Below, in pieces: positions 1-8,684 of a DNA stretch of 64,000 nt (its first letter is position 1; each line of letters opens with the position of its first letter). This stretch comes from Bacteroidales bacterium UBA5833. Its GTDB lineage: Bacteria; Bacteroidota; Bacteroidia; Bacteroidales; Lentimicrobiaceae. The position numbers were made by a program, and so were the translations under genes. A model generated the notes under the pieces. The model was given only the letters and a program-made list of their open reading frames with translations. It ran no database searches and had not been told where the DNA came from. Location: contig DJGZ01000067.1 in the NCBI GenBank assembly GCA_002433025.1, positions 1 to 64,000 on the forward strand. The letters run 5' to 3'.

Positions 1-109
1 TCAGTGTTTTGGTGGCTTCTTTTCAATGCCAGAGTCGCCATAATATGTCCAGCACATCAAATAACGAATTACCCGTTTTTGCTTTTTTAACAGTCTTTAA
101 CAGGCTGAT

Positions 110-145
110 TTTGATAATTCCCTGAATTATTTTTTTGTACCTTTG
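110..145 (+). promoter_or_regulatory. Probable ppdK promoter
   Basis: A TAnnTTTG box (TACCTTTG, 138-145) lies about 80 bases before the ppdK start, with a TTTG at 110-113 as a possible -33 element; the 24-base spacer is a little long. Positions 1-109 hold no gene I can recognise. Confidence 0.5.
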
Positions 146-224
146 CACCCGCGTTTGCGCGGAGTTAACCTGCAATGAATCAAGCTTTGATATTACTAAC
201 ATTAATTCAATAAAACAAAGAAAA

Positions 225-3053
225 ATGGCAAAAGAGAAGACCAGAAAATCGGTTTATACTTTCGGCAACAAGAAAGCCGAAGGTGATGCCCGCATGAAGA
301 ACCTGCTGGGTGGTAAAGGTGCCAACCTTGCCGAGATGAACCTTATCGGGGTTCCCGTACCTCCGGGATTCACCATCACCACCGAAGTGTGCACCGATTA
401 CAACAAATACGGCCGTGAGAAAGTAGTAGAAATGATCCGCCCCGAGGTGGAAGCCGCTGTAAAATATGTTGAAAAGATTATGGGTTCAGGTTTTGGGGAC
501 AAAAAGAACCCCCTGCTGCTTTCCGTACGTTCCGGTGCCCGCGCTTCGATGCCCGGCATGATGGATACTGTATTGAATCTTGGTCTTAACGATGAAGCCG
601 TTGAAAGCATTGCAAAAAAATCAGGCAACGAGCGTTTTGCATGGGACTCATACCGCCGTTTCGTCCAGATGTTCGGCGATGTGGTACTTGGCATGAAACC
701 CGCTTCGAAGGAAGATATTGATCCGTTCGAGGAGATCATGGAGCACATGAAAGAGGAGAAGGGCATTCACCTGGATACCGAGTTCACCGTTGCAGATCTC
801 AAAGAGCTGGTAAAACGCTTTAAGAAGGCTGTGAAAAAAGTAACCGGCCATGACTTCCCCACCGATCCGTGGGAGCAGCTCTGGGGCTCCGTAATGGCTG
901 TTTTCGACAGCTGGATGAACGAACGGGCTGTTTATTACCGCAAGCTGAACAATATCCCCGCCGAATGGGGAACTGCCGTGAATGTACAGGCGATGGTTTT
1001 CGGAAACATGGGCCAGAATTCGGGAACAGGTGTAGCCTTTACCCGCGATGCCGCTACCGGCGAGGATATCTTCAACGGCGAATACCTGATCGACGCCCAG
1101 GGCGAAGACGTGGTAGCCGGTATCCGTACCCCTCAGCAGATTACCAAAGAAGGTTCAAAACGTTGGGCAAAACTGGCCAATGTAACTGAAAAAGAGCGTG
1201 CTTCGAAATACCCTTCACTCGAAGAAGCAATGCCTGCCATTTATAAGGAATTGATCGAAATCCAGCAGAAACTTGAAGACCACTACCGTGATATGCAGGA
1301 CCTCGAGTTTACCATTCAGGATGGCAAACTGTGGATGCTGCAGACCCGTAACGGAAAGCGCACCGGTGCTGCCATGGTGAAAATCGCGATGGACATGCTG
1401 AAACAGGGGATACTTACCGAGAAAGAAGCCCTGCTCCGCTGCGAGCCGGCCAAGCTCGACGAGCTGTTGCATCCCGTATTCGATCCCGCTGCCGTTACTA
1501 AAGCAAAAGTACTGGCTAAAGGTCTCCCCGCATCTCCCGGAGCTGCAACCGGTCAGGTTGTGTTCCATGCCGATGAAGCCGAGAAATGGGTGGAAAAAGG
1601 ACATAAAGTGGTGCTGGTGCGTATCGAAACATCACCTGAAGACCTCAAGGGGATGAATGTAGCAGAAGGAATCCTTACCGCACGTGGCGGCATGACCTCG
1701 CACGCCGCCGTTGTTGCCCGCGGAATGGGCAAGTGTTGTGTTTCAGGTGCCGGTAACCTTAAGATTGATTATAAAGCCCGCACCCTCACAATCGACGGAG
1801 TTAAACATAAGGAAGGCGACTGGATTTCGCTCAACGGCAGCACCGGCGAGGTGTATGACGGAAAGATCGAAACACGCGATCCGGAACTGAGTGGTGATTT
1901 TGGCAAGTTGATGAAACTGGCCGACAAATATTCACGGATGCTGGTGCGTACCAATGCCGATACTCCGCGCGATTCTCAGGTTGCCCGTAATTTCGGAGCA
2001 AAAGGGATCGGCCTTTGCCGCACCGAACATATGTTCTTCGAAGGTGACCGCATCAAGGCCATGCGGGAAATGATCCTGGCCAACGACGAAGAAGGCCGCC
2101 GCAAAGCGCTTAAGAAGCTGCTCCCGATCCAGCGTGCCGACTTTGAAGGTATTTTCGAAGCCATGCAGGACCTGCCGGTGACCGTTCGTTTGCTCGATCC
2201 GCCTTTGCATGAATTCGTGCCTCACGAAGAAGCAAACCAGAAGGAAATGGCAAAAGAGATGGGCATTTCTGTGGAGGAAGTAAAACAGAAGGTGCACGAC
2301 CTTGCAGAGTTCAATCCCATGCTTGGCCACCGCGGATGCCGTCTTGGAAATACCTATCCCGAAATTTCGGAAATGCAGGCCCGTGCGATTATCGAGGCCG
2401 CGCTGAATCTGAAGAAGAAGGGAATCAAGGCTATTCCCGAAATTATGATCCCACTCACGGGAACGCTCGAAGAGATGAAGTTGCAGGAAAAGATCGTTCG
2501 CGAAACAGCCGAACAGGTGTTTGCAGAGCGCAAGGAGAAGATCGATTACCTGGTAGGTACCATGATCGAAATCCCGCGCGCAGCGCTGATCGCTGACCGT
2601 ATCGCCGAATCGGCCGAGTTCTTCTCGTTCGGAACCAACGACCTCACCCAGATGACTTTTGGTTATTCACGCGATGACGCCGGAAAATTCCTTCCTGTAT
2701 ATTATGAAAAGGGAATCCTGAAACACGATCCCTTCCAGATTCTTGACCAGGAAGGTGTCGGGCAGCTTGTACACATGGGCGTAGAGCGTGGCCGGAGCAC
2801 CCGTCCCAACCTGAAAGTCGGTATCTGCGGCGAGCACGGCGGAGAGCCTTCATCGGTTGAGTTCTGCCACTCTGTGGGCATGAACTACGTAAGCTGCTCA
2901 CCTTACCGTGTGCCCATTGCCCGACTGGCTGCAGCACAGGCCGTAATCAAGGAGGAAGCCGCAACAGTAAAAACCGGTAAGGCTGAATCCAAGGTTAAGA
3001 AAAGTAAAAAGGAAGATGGGAAAGGCAAAAAGGCCGCTAAAAAGAAAAAGTAG
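225..3053 (+). CDS. ppdK: Pyruvate, phosphate dikinase
   Basis: Interconverts pyruvate + ATP + Pi and PEP + AMP + PPi in the cytoplasm, a reversible step at the PEP node. The N-terminal nucleotide-binding domain starts with the family pattern KNLLGGKGANLAEM; the swivelling phosphohistidine sits in GGMTSHAAVVARGMGK (His about residue 493, with the regulatory Thr two residues before it); the C-terminal TIM barrel carries VGTMIEIPRAAL and the catalytic Cys in GICGEHGGEP (about residue 868). I chose the ATG at 225, giving 942 residues, because MAKEKTRKSVYTFG is a normal family start; the frame is open upstream to 135 but that extension has no family character and overlaps the promoter box. Odd: the protein ends in about 35 residues rich in Lys, outside the usual domain. 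It is followed by a terminator and pckA, another PEP enzyme. Confidence 0.95.
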   Translation: MAKEKTRKSVYTFGNKKAEGDARMKNLLGGKGANLAEMNLIGVPVPPGFTITTEVCTDYNKYGREKVVEMIRPEVEAAVKYVEKIMGSGFGDKKNPLLLSVRSGARASMPGMMDTVLNLGLNDEAVESIAKKSGNERFAWDSYRRFVQMFGDVVLGMKPASKEDIDPFEEIMEHMKEEKGIHLDTEFTVADLKELVKRFKKAVKKVTGHDFPTDPWEQLWGSVMAVFDSWMNERAVYYRKLNNIPAEWGTAVNVQAMVFGNMGQNSGTGVAFTRDAATGEDIFNGEYLIDAQGEDVVAGIRTPQQITKEGSKRWAKLANVTEKERASKYPSLEEAMPAIYKELIEIQQKLEDHYRDMQDLEFTIQDGKLWMLQTRNGKRTGAAMVKIAMDMLKQGILTEKEALLRCEPAKLDELLHPVFDPAAVTKAKVLAKGLPASPGAATGQVVFHADEAEKWVEKGHKVVLVRIETSPEDLKGMNVAEGILTARGGMTSHAAVVARGMGKCCVSGAGNLKIDYKARTLTIDGVKHKEGDWISLNGSTGEVYDGKIETRDPELSGDFGKLMKLADKYSRMLVRTNADTPRDSQVARNFGAKGIGLCRTEHMFFEGDRIKAMREMILANDEEGRRKALKKLLPIQRADFEGIFEAMQDLPVTVRLLDPPLHEFVPHEEANQKEMAKEMGISVEEVKQKVHDLAEFNPMLGHRGCRLGNTYPEISEMQARAIIEAALNLKKKGIKAIPEIMIPLTGTLEEMKLQEKIVRETAEQVFAERKEKIDYLVGTMIEIPRAALIADRIAESAEFFSFGTNDLTQMTFGYSRDDAGKFLPVYYEKGILKHDPFQILDQEGVGQLVHMGVERGRSTRPNLKVGICGEHGGEPSSVEFCHSVGMNYVSCSPYRVPIARLAAAQAVIKEEAATVKTGKAESKVKKSKKEDGKGKKAAKKKK

Positions 3054-3080
3054 TCCCCTTTTCTGACAACTGAAATTTAA

Positions 3081-3112
3081 GGAGGCAGCCAAATTTTGGG
3101 CTGCCTCTTTTG
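3081..3112 (+). terminator. Rho-independent terminator after ppdK
   Basis: A perfect 9-bp stem (GAGGCAGCC at 3082-3090 with GGCTGCCTC at 3099-3107), an 8-base loop, then a short T run. Confidence 0.85.
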
Positions 3113-3122
3113 TATTTATTTT

Positions 3123-3130
3123 TAACTTTG
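3123..3130 (+). promoter_or_regulatory. Probable pckA -7 box
   Basis: TAACTTTG matches the Bacteroidota -7 consensus TAnnTTTG 85 bases before the pckA start. The only TTTG at a plausible -33 distance (3095-3098) lies in the loop of the preceding terminator, so the -33 element is uncertain. Confidence 0.5.
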
Positions 3131-3214
3131 CAATCGTTTGAAATAACCCCTATGGATTGAACTGTCATATTTAGATGAATTAATATAACCGCTTAATATC
3201 AAACCACCAAAACA

Positions 3215-4849
3215 ATGACCAACCAACCAAACAGTGTGCCGGCAGAAATCGTGAAATCGATTGATCTTTCCCGATACGGGATCACAGATGTAAAGGAGAT
3301 TATTTACAATCCTTCCTATGAATTATTGTTTGAGCATGAAATGGATCCTGCGCTTGAAGGATTTGAGCGTGGAGTGCTTACCAAATCGGGGGCCGTTTCC
3401 GTGGATACCGGTGTATTTACAGGGCGTTCACCCAAGGACAAGTATATTGTCCGTGATGAGGTAAGCGAAGATACCGTCTGGTGGTCAACCATCGGGAAGA
3501 ACGACAACCGGCCGCTAGACCCTGCCATCTGGGATCACCTCAAGGGGATTGTGGTCAGGCAGTTGTCGGGTAAAAAGTTGTATGTACTGGATGCTTTTGC
3601 CGGCGCCAATCCCGATTCAAGACTCAGCATCCGTTTTATCGTTGAGGTTGCATGGCAGGCGCATTTTATAAAAAATATGTTTATCCGCCCCAGCGAAGAG
3701 GAACTGAAGGTTTTCAAGCCTGATTTTGTCCTGATGAACGGATCAAAGGCCATCAATCCCCAATGGAAGGAGCAGGGGATGCATTCCGAGAACTTCGTGG
3801 TTTTCAACCTGAAAGAACGCATGCAGATCATCGGTGGTTCCTGGTATGGAGGAGAGATTAAGAAAGGCATCTTCACCATGATGAACTACTATCTTCCTTT
3901 GAAGGGCATTGCCGCCATGCATTGTTCCGCCAATATGGGTAAGGAGGGGGATGTAGCGATCTTTTTCGGGCTTTCCGGAACCGGGAAAACAACCCTTTCG
4001 GCCGATCCCAAGCGCGCCCTGATCGGCGATGATGAGCACGGGTGGGATGATGACGGCGTGTTTAACTTCGAGGGCGGTTGTTATGCGAAGTGCATCAACC
4101 TGAGCGAGGAAAATGAGCCGGATATTTACCATGCCATACGCCGCGACGCGCTGCTTGAGAACCTGGTGGTTTTGCCTGATGGCACCATCGATTTCGCGGA
4201 TGCTTCCAAAACGGAAAATACCAGGGTATCCTATCCCATTTATCATATTGATAATATCGTAAAACCGGTATCCAAGGGCGGGCACGCCTCAAAGGTTATC
4301 TTCCTTACGGCGGATGCTTTCGGTGTTCTGCCTCCGGTTTCAAAACTTACCCCTGACCAGACTGAGTATCACTTCCTTTCAGGGTTTACTGCAAAACTTG
4401 CCGGAACCGAACGTGGCGTTACCACCCCACAGCCTACTTTTTCAGCCTGCTTTGGCAATGCGTTTCTTGCACTCCACCCGACAAAGTATGCCCTTGAACT
4501 TGTAAAACGGATGAAACAGGTTGATGCCAGGGCATATCTGGTCAATACCGGCTGGAACGGCACCGGCAAGCGAATTTCAATTAAAGATACGCGCGCCATC
4601 ATCGATGCCATTCTCGACGGATCCATTGATCATGCACCGACAAAGATGATTCCTTATTTTAACCTGGAAGTGCCCACGGAACTGCACGGGGTAAATCCCG
4701 GCGTACTGGATCCGCGCGACACCTACCCTTCGGCAGAGATCTGGAATGAAAAGGCCGGAGACCTCGCGAAAAAGTTTATCGATAATTTTGATAAATATAC
4801 AGACCACGAGGAGGGCAAACGCCTGGTTGCAGCAGGGCCGGAGTTGTAG
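3215..4849 (+). CDS. pckA: Phosphoenolpyruvate carboxykinase (ATP)
   Basis: Converts oxaloacetate + ATP to PEP + CO2 + ADP, or the reverse CO2-fixing reaction common in fermenting Bacteroidota that make succinate. The 544-residue length fits the ATP-dependent family. Visible motifs: the P-loop GLSGTGKTTLSADP (residues 252-265), the metal/nucleotide motif IGDDEHGW (270-277), and the oxaloacetate-binding stretch with GRSPKDKYIVRD (about 70-81). The start ATG at 3215 gives MTNQPNS and leaves a leader of about 75 bases after the -7 box. It has its own promoter and terminator, so it is probably a single-gene unit, but its place beside ppdK joins two PEP-forming enzymes. Confidence 0.96.
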   Translation: MTNQPNSVPAEIVKSIDLSRYGITDVKEIIYNPSYELLFEHEMDPALEGFERGVLTKSGAVSVDTGVFTGRSPKDKYIVRDEVSEDTVWWSTIGKNDNRPLDPAIWDHLKGIVVRQLSGKKLYVLDAFAGANPDSRLSIRFIVEVAWQAHFIKNMFIRPSEEELKVFKPDFVLMNGSKAINPQWKEQGMHSENFVVFNLKERMQIIGGSWYGGEIKKGIFTMMNYYLPLKGIAAMHCSANMGKEGDVAIFFGLSGTGKTTLSADPKRALIGDDEHGWDDDGVFNFEGGCYAKCINLSEENEPDIYHAIRRDALLENLVVLPDGTIDFADASKTENTRVSYPIYHIDNIVKPVSKGGHASKVIFLTADAFGVLPPVSKLTPDQTEYHFLSGFTAKLAGTERGVTTPQPTFSACFGNAFLALHPTKYALELVKRMKQVDARAYLVNTGWNGTGKRISIKDTRAIIDAILDGSIDHAPTKMIPYFNLEVPTELHGVNPGVLDPRDTYPSAEIWNEKAGDLAKKFIDNFDKYTDHEEGKRLVAAGPEL

Positions 4850-4919
4850 CCAGCGGTTTATCTGAAGCCGGTTTTCTTGTTTTTATGCGCTTACCATTAT
4901 TTAAAGTACTGAATAAAAT

Positions 4920-4955
4920 AAGAGGCTGACCTTTTTCGGGTCAGCCTCTTATTTT
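4920..4955. terminator. Bidirectional terminator, pckA / saccharopine dehydrogenase
   Basis: A perfect 12-bp inverted repeat (AAGAGGCTGACC at 4920-4931 with GGTCAGCCTCTT at 4939-4950) around a 7-base loop, with a T run to the right and A-rich sequence to the left. It sits between convergent genes and probably serves both. Confidence 0.9.
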
Positions 4956-4970
4956 TAAGTGGAATCGCGT

Positions 4971-6308
4971 TTATCTGATATTCTCGCTTTCCGGAAGTCC
5001 GTATTCTTCTTCCATGCGGATATCCAGCTTTTCCAGGGCGTCGAGCACCGGGTTGTAGATTTCGGGGATTACCGGGCGGAAAACGCCTTTTACGCCGATT
5101 TCACCGTTCAGGATCATTTCCACGCCGATGGCGGCCGGAAGGGCTACGGTACGGGCAATGGACGTGTCGGTAGCCGGGGTGCCGAAATCGAGCATGCGGG
5201 AGCGGATCACCTCCTTGCTGCCATCGGGGTAAGCGGCCAGGAAGGTGTGCTGCATCACCACCATGTCGCGTTCTGTATGACCCAGTTCCATCCTGCCGAT
5301 CATCAGGTCGCTGGTGACTTCAAACGGGGAGTCTTCACCGCGTCCCATGGGCTTGTCTTCAAACAGGCCCAGCCATTCCATGGCTTTGATGGCATGTGCG
5401 TTGACATCGGTTTTCAGGAAGCCTGCAACTTTCTCTTTGATGTTTGTGGCATCGGCAGCGCCAATCTGGCGGGCGATGAAACCGGCGTAGGTCATCCCGC
5501 TCATGTCGAACTTGTCGTATGAGATAAGGTTCAGCTGCTTCATGGCATCAATGCTTTCGCACCATCCCGGGAAGCGGAAAGTGCCACGCATCATGGTCTT
5601 TGTTTCCGGGATGCCGTAGATGTCGATGTAAGAAATCGAATCGCGGTTGGGGTAAACCTCCAGCATCCCGACATTGGTAAAATCGACCTTAAGCGGATTT
5701 TTAAAGAGGTCCTGTGTCGGCACTTCTATCACTTTTCCGTAGCGCAGGTATTTGCCGTCGTTGTTACCGGCCATTACCACGCCCTTGGGGCTCCAGGAGA
5801 ACTTGTACTTAAACGGGTTGTCGGCAGCTTCGGGTGCCGGCAGCGCGCCGCAGATGGAGTAAAACTCCTCGATTTTGCCGTTGCGGTCGCGTACATTGTC
5901 GATGATGCGCATAGCCGACATATGGTCAATACCCGGATCGAGGCCCAGCTCATTCAGGATAATGATGCCGGCTTCCTTTGCCTGTGCATCCAGCGCCTGC
6001 ATTTCGGGTTTCACATAGGAGGTGGTCACCATATTCTTCTTGTGCTTCAGGCAGTATTTTGCCACCAGCAGGTGATGGGCGTAGGGGAGGAGGCTTACGG
6101 AGAGGTCGTGCCCGGCCACCATGGTGTCGAGGACTGCTTCATCTTCTACCGTCCAGGCGATGGCCGTGCCGTTGGGATGGCCCGAGATCATGGCTTCGGC
6201 TTTTGATTTGGTGCGCGTGGCAACTGTTACGTGAATTCCTTTGCTCAGCAGGTGATTTACAATGGGCTTTACCACAAGGCCGGCGCCCAGGATCAGAACT
6301 TTCTTCAT
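4971..6308 (-). CDS. Saccharopine dehydrogenase, glutamate-forming (SDH half of AASS)
   Basis: Predicted to oxidise saccharopine to glutamate and alpha-aminoadipate semialdehyde with NAD(P). It has an N-terminal Rossmann fold (GAGLVVKP, residues 8-15), then NELGLDPGIDHM (near 140), LPAPEAADNPFKYKFSWSP and VYPNRDSISYIDIYG, which follow the C-terminal half of animal and plant LKR/SDH closely. Length 445 fits a stand-alone enzyme. The start ATG at 6306-6308 gives MKKVLILGAG, with the nucleotide fold at once. The gene lies 79 bases after the LKR gene on the same strand; a weak hairpin with a T run separates them. With LKR it would form a complete saccharopine route for lysine breakdown. Direction (catabolic or biosynthetic) is inference; the AASS-like architecture favours breakdown. 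Confidence 0.9.
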   Translation of the reverse strand: MKKVLILGAGLVVKPIVNHLLSKGIHVTVATRTKSKAEAMISGHPNGTAIAWTVEDEAVLDTMVAGHDLSVSLLPYAHHLLVAKYCLKHKKNMVTTSYVKPEMQALDAQAKEAGIIILNELGLDPGIDHMSAMRIIDNVRDRNGKIEEFYSICGALPAPEAADNPFKYKFSWSPKGVVMAGNNDGKYLRYGKVIEVPTQDLFKNPLKVDFTNVGMLEVYPNRDSISYIDIYGIPETKTMMRGTFRFPGWCESIDAMKQLNLISYDKFDMSGMTYAGFIARQIGAADATNIKEKVAGFLKTDVNAHAIKAMEWLGLFEDKPMGRGEDSPFEVTSDLMIGRMELGHTERDMVVMQHTFLAAYPDGSKEVIRSRMLDFGTPATDTSIARTVALPAAIGVEMILNGEIGVKGVFRPVIPEIYNPVLDALEKLDIRMEEEYGLPESENIR

Positions 6309-6344
6309 TTGTGTCAGTAGTTAAGGGTTGTTGTTGATCTTTTA

Positions 6345-6379
6345 TAAAAAAACCTGCACCGGGTTGATTTCAGGCAGGT
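6345..6379 (-). terminator. Weak terminator or attenuator between LKR and SDH genes
   Basis: Read on the minus strand, ACCTGC and GCAGGT (6374-6379 and 6352-6357) form a 6-bp stem, extendable over a bulge, with a 16-base loop and then seven T. The stem is short, so partial readthrough into the SDH gene is likely. Confidence 0.45.
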
Positions 6380-6387
6380 CTGTAAAT

Positions 6388-7695
6388 TTATCCGAGGTAT
6401 GTTTCGAGGTATTTATAGTCATTGGTAAGCGCGCCGTTGTGCAGGATCAGCGCTTTTTTGATGGCCCTGGGAAGATCCAGGTCCTCAAAAGCCTCCGAGA
6501 AATCGCAGTCGGCAATGGGCTTGATAAAATTGATCAGGGCGTCGGCAAAGCCGTTGCTTGAATCGCGGGGCAGCTCGCTGGGCAGGATGTCCACCGCCAT
6601 CACCAGCATCCCTTCCCCCTTGTGACCCATCATAGGTTCGCGGGTGGTCGGGTTGTAAACAAAAATGGGGTCTTCAATTTCGGTGCCCTTATGGGTGATT
6701 TCGATGCTACCGTCCGGATCGCAGGTAACGTCGCCGATAACGGTAAGCTTAGGCCTGCCTTCGCTGAAAGCCTTTTCGAGATATTCTTTGGTTACAATCC
6801 TCGGGTAGCGTGCATCCCAGTACATGCAGTTCATCAGCACACTAAGGTGCGGGATGTACTGCTCAAACACGCTGTGGTAGTTTTCGGGATGCGCGTAATA
6901 ATCGTGCAGGTCGAAACTGCGGCCGTCTTTGTGGGCCGAGAGGTGCTCCTCTTTAAACACTACCTTGTAAATCAGATTGTTCGGCAGGTAATCACGTTGG
7001 CTGAGTTCGGTCAGTTTGTCCGGCGAAATTTCCTTCACCGGCAATAAGCCTAGGATTTCCTGGGCACCCTGCGAAACATTGCCATAGCCGGTAAAGCCCA
7101 CCGTGAACGGACGGAGATCGGCAGGCAGTCCTTTTTCGGCAATTTCCTGACCTACTTCCGAAATTATTTTTTTGGCTTCATCGAGTGATGAATAATGATG
7201 GGCCTGTGAAATTTTCAGGAAAGGGGTGTCAAAACCATACTCTTTCAATCGCAGTCCCAGCGACCACAGGGAGTTAATCATCCCGGCAAGGCCGGCGTAG
7301 CGTCCGAAAAAGATCAGGCGGCGTCCCTGTTCATCCACGATCTTTTCATAGTCAATCAGGTTGCAGCCCAATTCCATCATGCGTTTCAGCATGGGCATGT
7401 TGTATGCCTGCCCCTTGATTACATGAGAGAAGAAAACATAGGTTTTATCCGGTTCGAAAAAAGATTCCGGCATTTCCTTAACCCCCAGGATTACCGAGCA
7501 TTCACCGAGGTTATCGGCAATGCGGGCGCCCGCCTGCCGGTACTCCTCATCGGTAAAAACCCGCTTGGGGGAGGTCTGCACCACGATGTCGAGTTGCTTT
7601 CCCCTGATTAATCTTTCCACATGGCGCGGGGTAAGGGGCGCGCGCCTTTCCATTACATACTTGTCCTCGTGCCTGATTCCGATAAACTTACTCAT
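6388..7695 (-). CDS. Lysine-ketoglutarate reductase (LKR half of AASS)
   Basis: Predicted to condense lysine and 2-oxoglutarate into saccharopine with NADPH. The 435-residue protein follows the N-terminal LKR half of eukaryotic alpha-aminoadipate semialdehyde synthase along its whole length: ERRAPLTPRHVERL near residue 20 (alanine dehydrogenase / transhydrogenase N-terminal fold), TYVFFSHVIKGQAYNM near 85, LIDYEKIVDEQGRRL near 115, FGRYAGLAGMINSLWSLG near 130, and the nucleotide-binding FTGYGNVSQGAQEIL near 205. The start ATG gives MSKFIGIRHEDKYVMERR. It is the first gene of a two-gene unit with SDH, preceded by a -7 box. Eukaryotes fuse these two activities in one chain; here they are separate neighbours. 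Confidence 0.9.
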   Translation of the reverse strand: MSKFIGIRHEDKYVMERRAPLTPRHVERLIRGKQLDIVVQTSPKRVFTDEEYRQAGARIADNLGECSVILGVKEMPESFFEPDKTYVFFSHVIKGQAYNMPMLKRMMELGCNLIDYEKIVDEQGRRLIFFGRYAGLAGMINSLWSLGLRLKEYGFDTPFLKISQAHHYSSLDEAKKIISEVGQEIAEKGLPADLRPFTVGFTGYGNVSQGAQEILGLLPVKEISPDKLTELSQRDYLPNNLIYKVVFKEEHLSAHKDGRSFDLHDYYAHPENYHSVFEQYIPHLSVLMNCMYWDARYPRIVTKEYLEKAFSEGRPKLTVIGDVTCDPDGSIEITHKGTEIEDPIFVYNPTTREPMMGHKGEGMLVMAVDILPSELPRDSSNGFADALINFIKPIADCDFSEAFEDLDLPRAIKKALILHNGALTNDYKYLETYLG

Positions 7696-7720
7696 GATTT
7701 CCTGTATTGATTAAGTGTTT

Positions 7721-7749
7721 CGCTGCTGAAACGCAGCGTGGCAAACTTA
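7721..7749 (-). promoter_or_regulatory. Probable LKR promoter with 5' hairpin
   Basis: On the minus strand TAAGTTTG (7742-7749) fits the -7 consensus. Just downstream, near the expected transcript start, CGCTGC (7721-7726) and GCAGCG (7733-7738) form a 6-bp inverted repeat that could be an operator or a 5' hairpin. I see no clear -33 box. Confidence 0.45.
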
Positions 7750-7908
7750 AAAAAATTAGTTCATTTTGTTGATCTGATTGGCAGGATTTATTTTTCACCG
7801 GGGAAATGAATACAAAAGCCCCCGGGCCGGAGCATCAGTTACCGACCGGCCCCAATCTTCAGGTGGAAAAGGCAGACTATTTCAGGTTTTTATTACAGGT
7901 GGCCCTGT

Positions 7909-8535
7909 TCAGCCGCCCAGCAGTTCAAAGTGGCCTGATTCAGCATCGAACTGATAAATTTCTCCGGAATGAATCATGTAATGCCATCCAAAGAGCTGAA
8001 GGGTCTTGTTCTCCACCTTTTCGCGGATGTAGGGATAGGTCATCAGATGCGTCAGTTGCTCCGTAACATTGATCTGCTCGGTAAGCCATTCACGCGCGGC
8101 ATGGTCGGAGGATTTCAGCGTAATGTTGACTTTGTCTTTGACTGAAGCGGCCAGTTCCAGCCATTTCCGGGTATGCGGAATATGGGAGAGGTTTTCGGGT
8201 TTTTCCCACAAAGCAGCGCAGCCCCCGCAGTTGGAATGACCGCACACGATAATATTTTTAACATTCAGTACCTGCACGGCATACTCAATGGCAGAGGTGG
8301 TGGCAAGAAATTCAACCGATTCGCGGTACATGGGCACCAGGTTGGCGATATTTCTGACGATAAACAACTCGCCGGGCATGGTCTGGGTGATCAGCGAAGG
8401 CACTACCCTGGAGTCGGAACACCCGATAAACAGGGTGTGCGGGTTCTGTTTGCGTCCGAGTTTGCCAAAATGTTCGCGGTTGGCTTCAAAGTCTTTTTCC
8501 CTGAAACGTTTTACATCATCTTCAAAACCGGGCAT
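7909..8535 (-). CDS. can: Beta-class carbonic anhydrase
   Basis: Hydrates CO2 to bicarbonate in the cytoplasm, supplying carboxylating enzymes such as PEP carboxykinase. All zinc-site residues of the beta class are visible: Cys39 and the Asp41-Arg43 pair in IGCSDSRV, then His100 and Cys103 in VCGHSNCGG. At 208 residues it has the usual length. It has no signal peptide. The start ATG at 8533-8535 gives MPGFEDDVKRFREKDFEANR, a normal family start. It stands alone, divergent from the SPFH gene. I see no clear promoter in the 150-base divergent region. Confidence 0.93.
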   Translation of the reverse strand: MPGFEDDVKRFREKDFEANREHFGKLGRKQNPHTLFIGCSDSRVVPSLITQTMPGELFIVRNIANLVPMYRESVEFLATTSAIEYAVQVLNVKNIIVCGHSNCGGCAALWEKPENLSHIPHTRKWLELAASVKDKVNITLKSSDHAAREWLTEQINVTEQLTHLMTYPYIREKVENKTLQLFGWHYMIHSGEIYQFDAESGHFELLGG

Positions 8536-8684
8536 AACTTTTATTTTGCATTATTAACAGTTTTCCGGCAACTATGTTGGAAATATCCCCGATCAGGATA
8601 TTTATTTTTGACATGCGTTAGTTTGCAGGTTTCACTACATTTACATGGTCAACAAAAAAGATAAATTTCTAAAATCAAGTCTTT

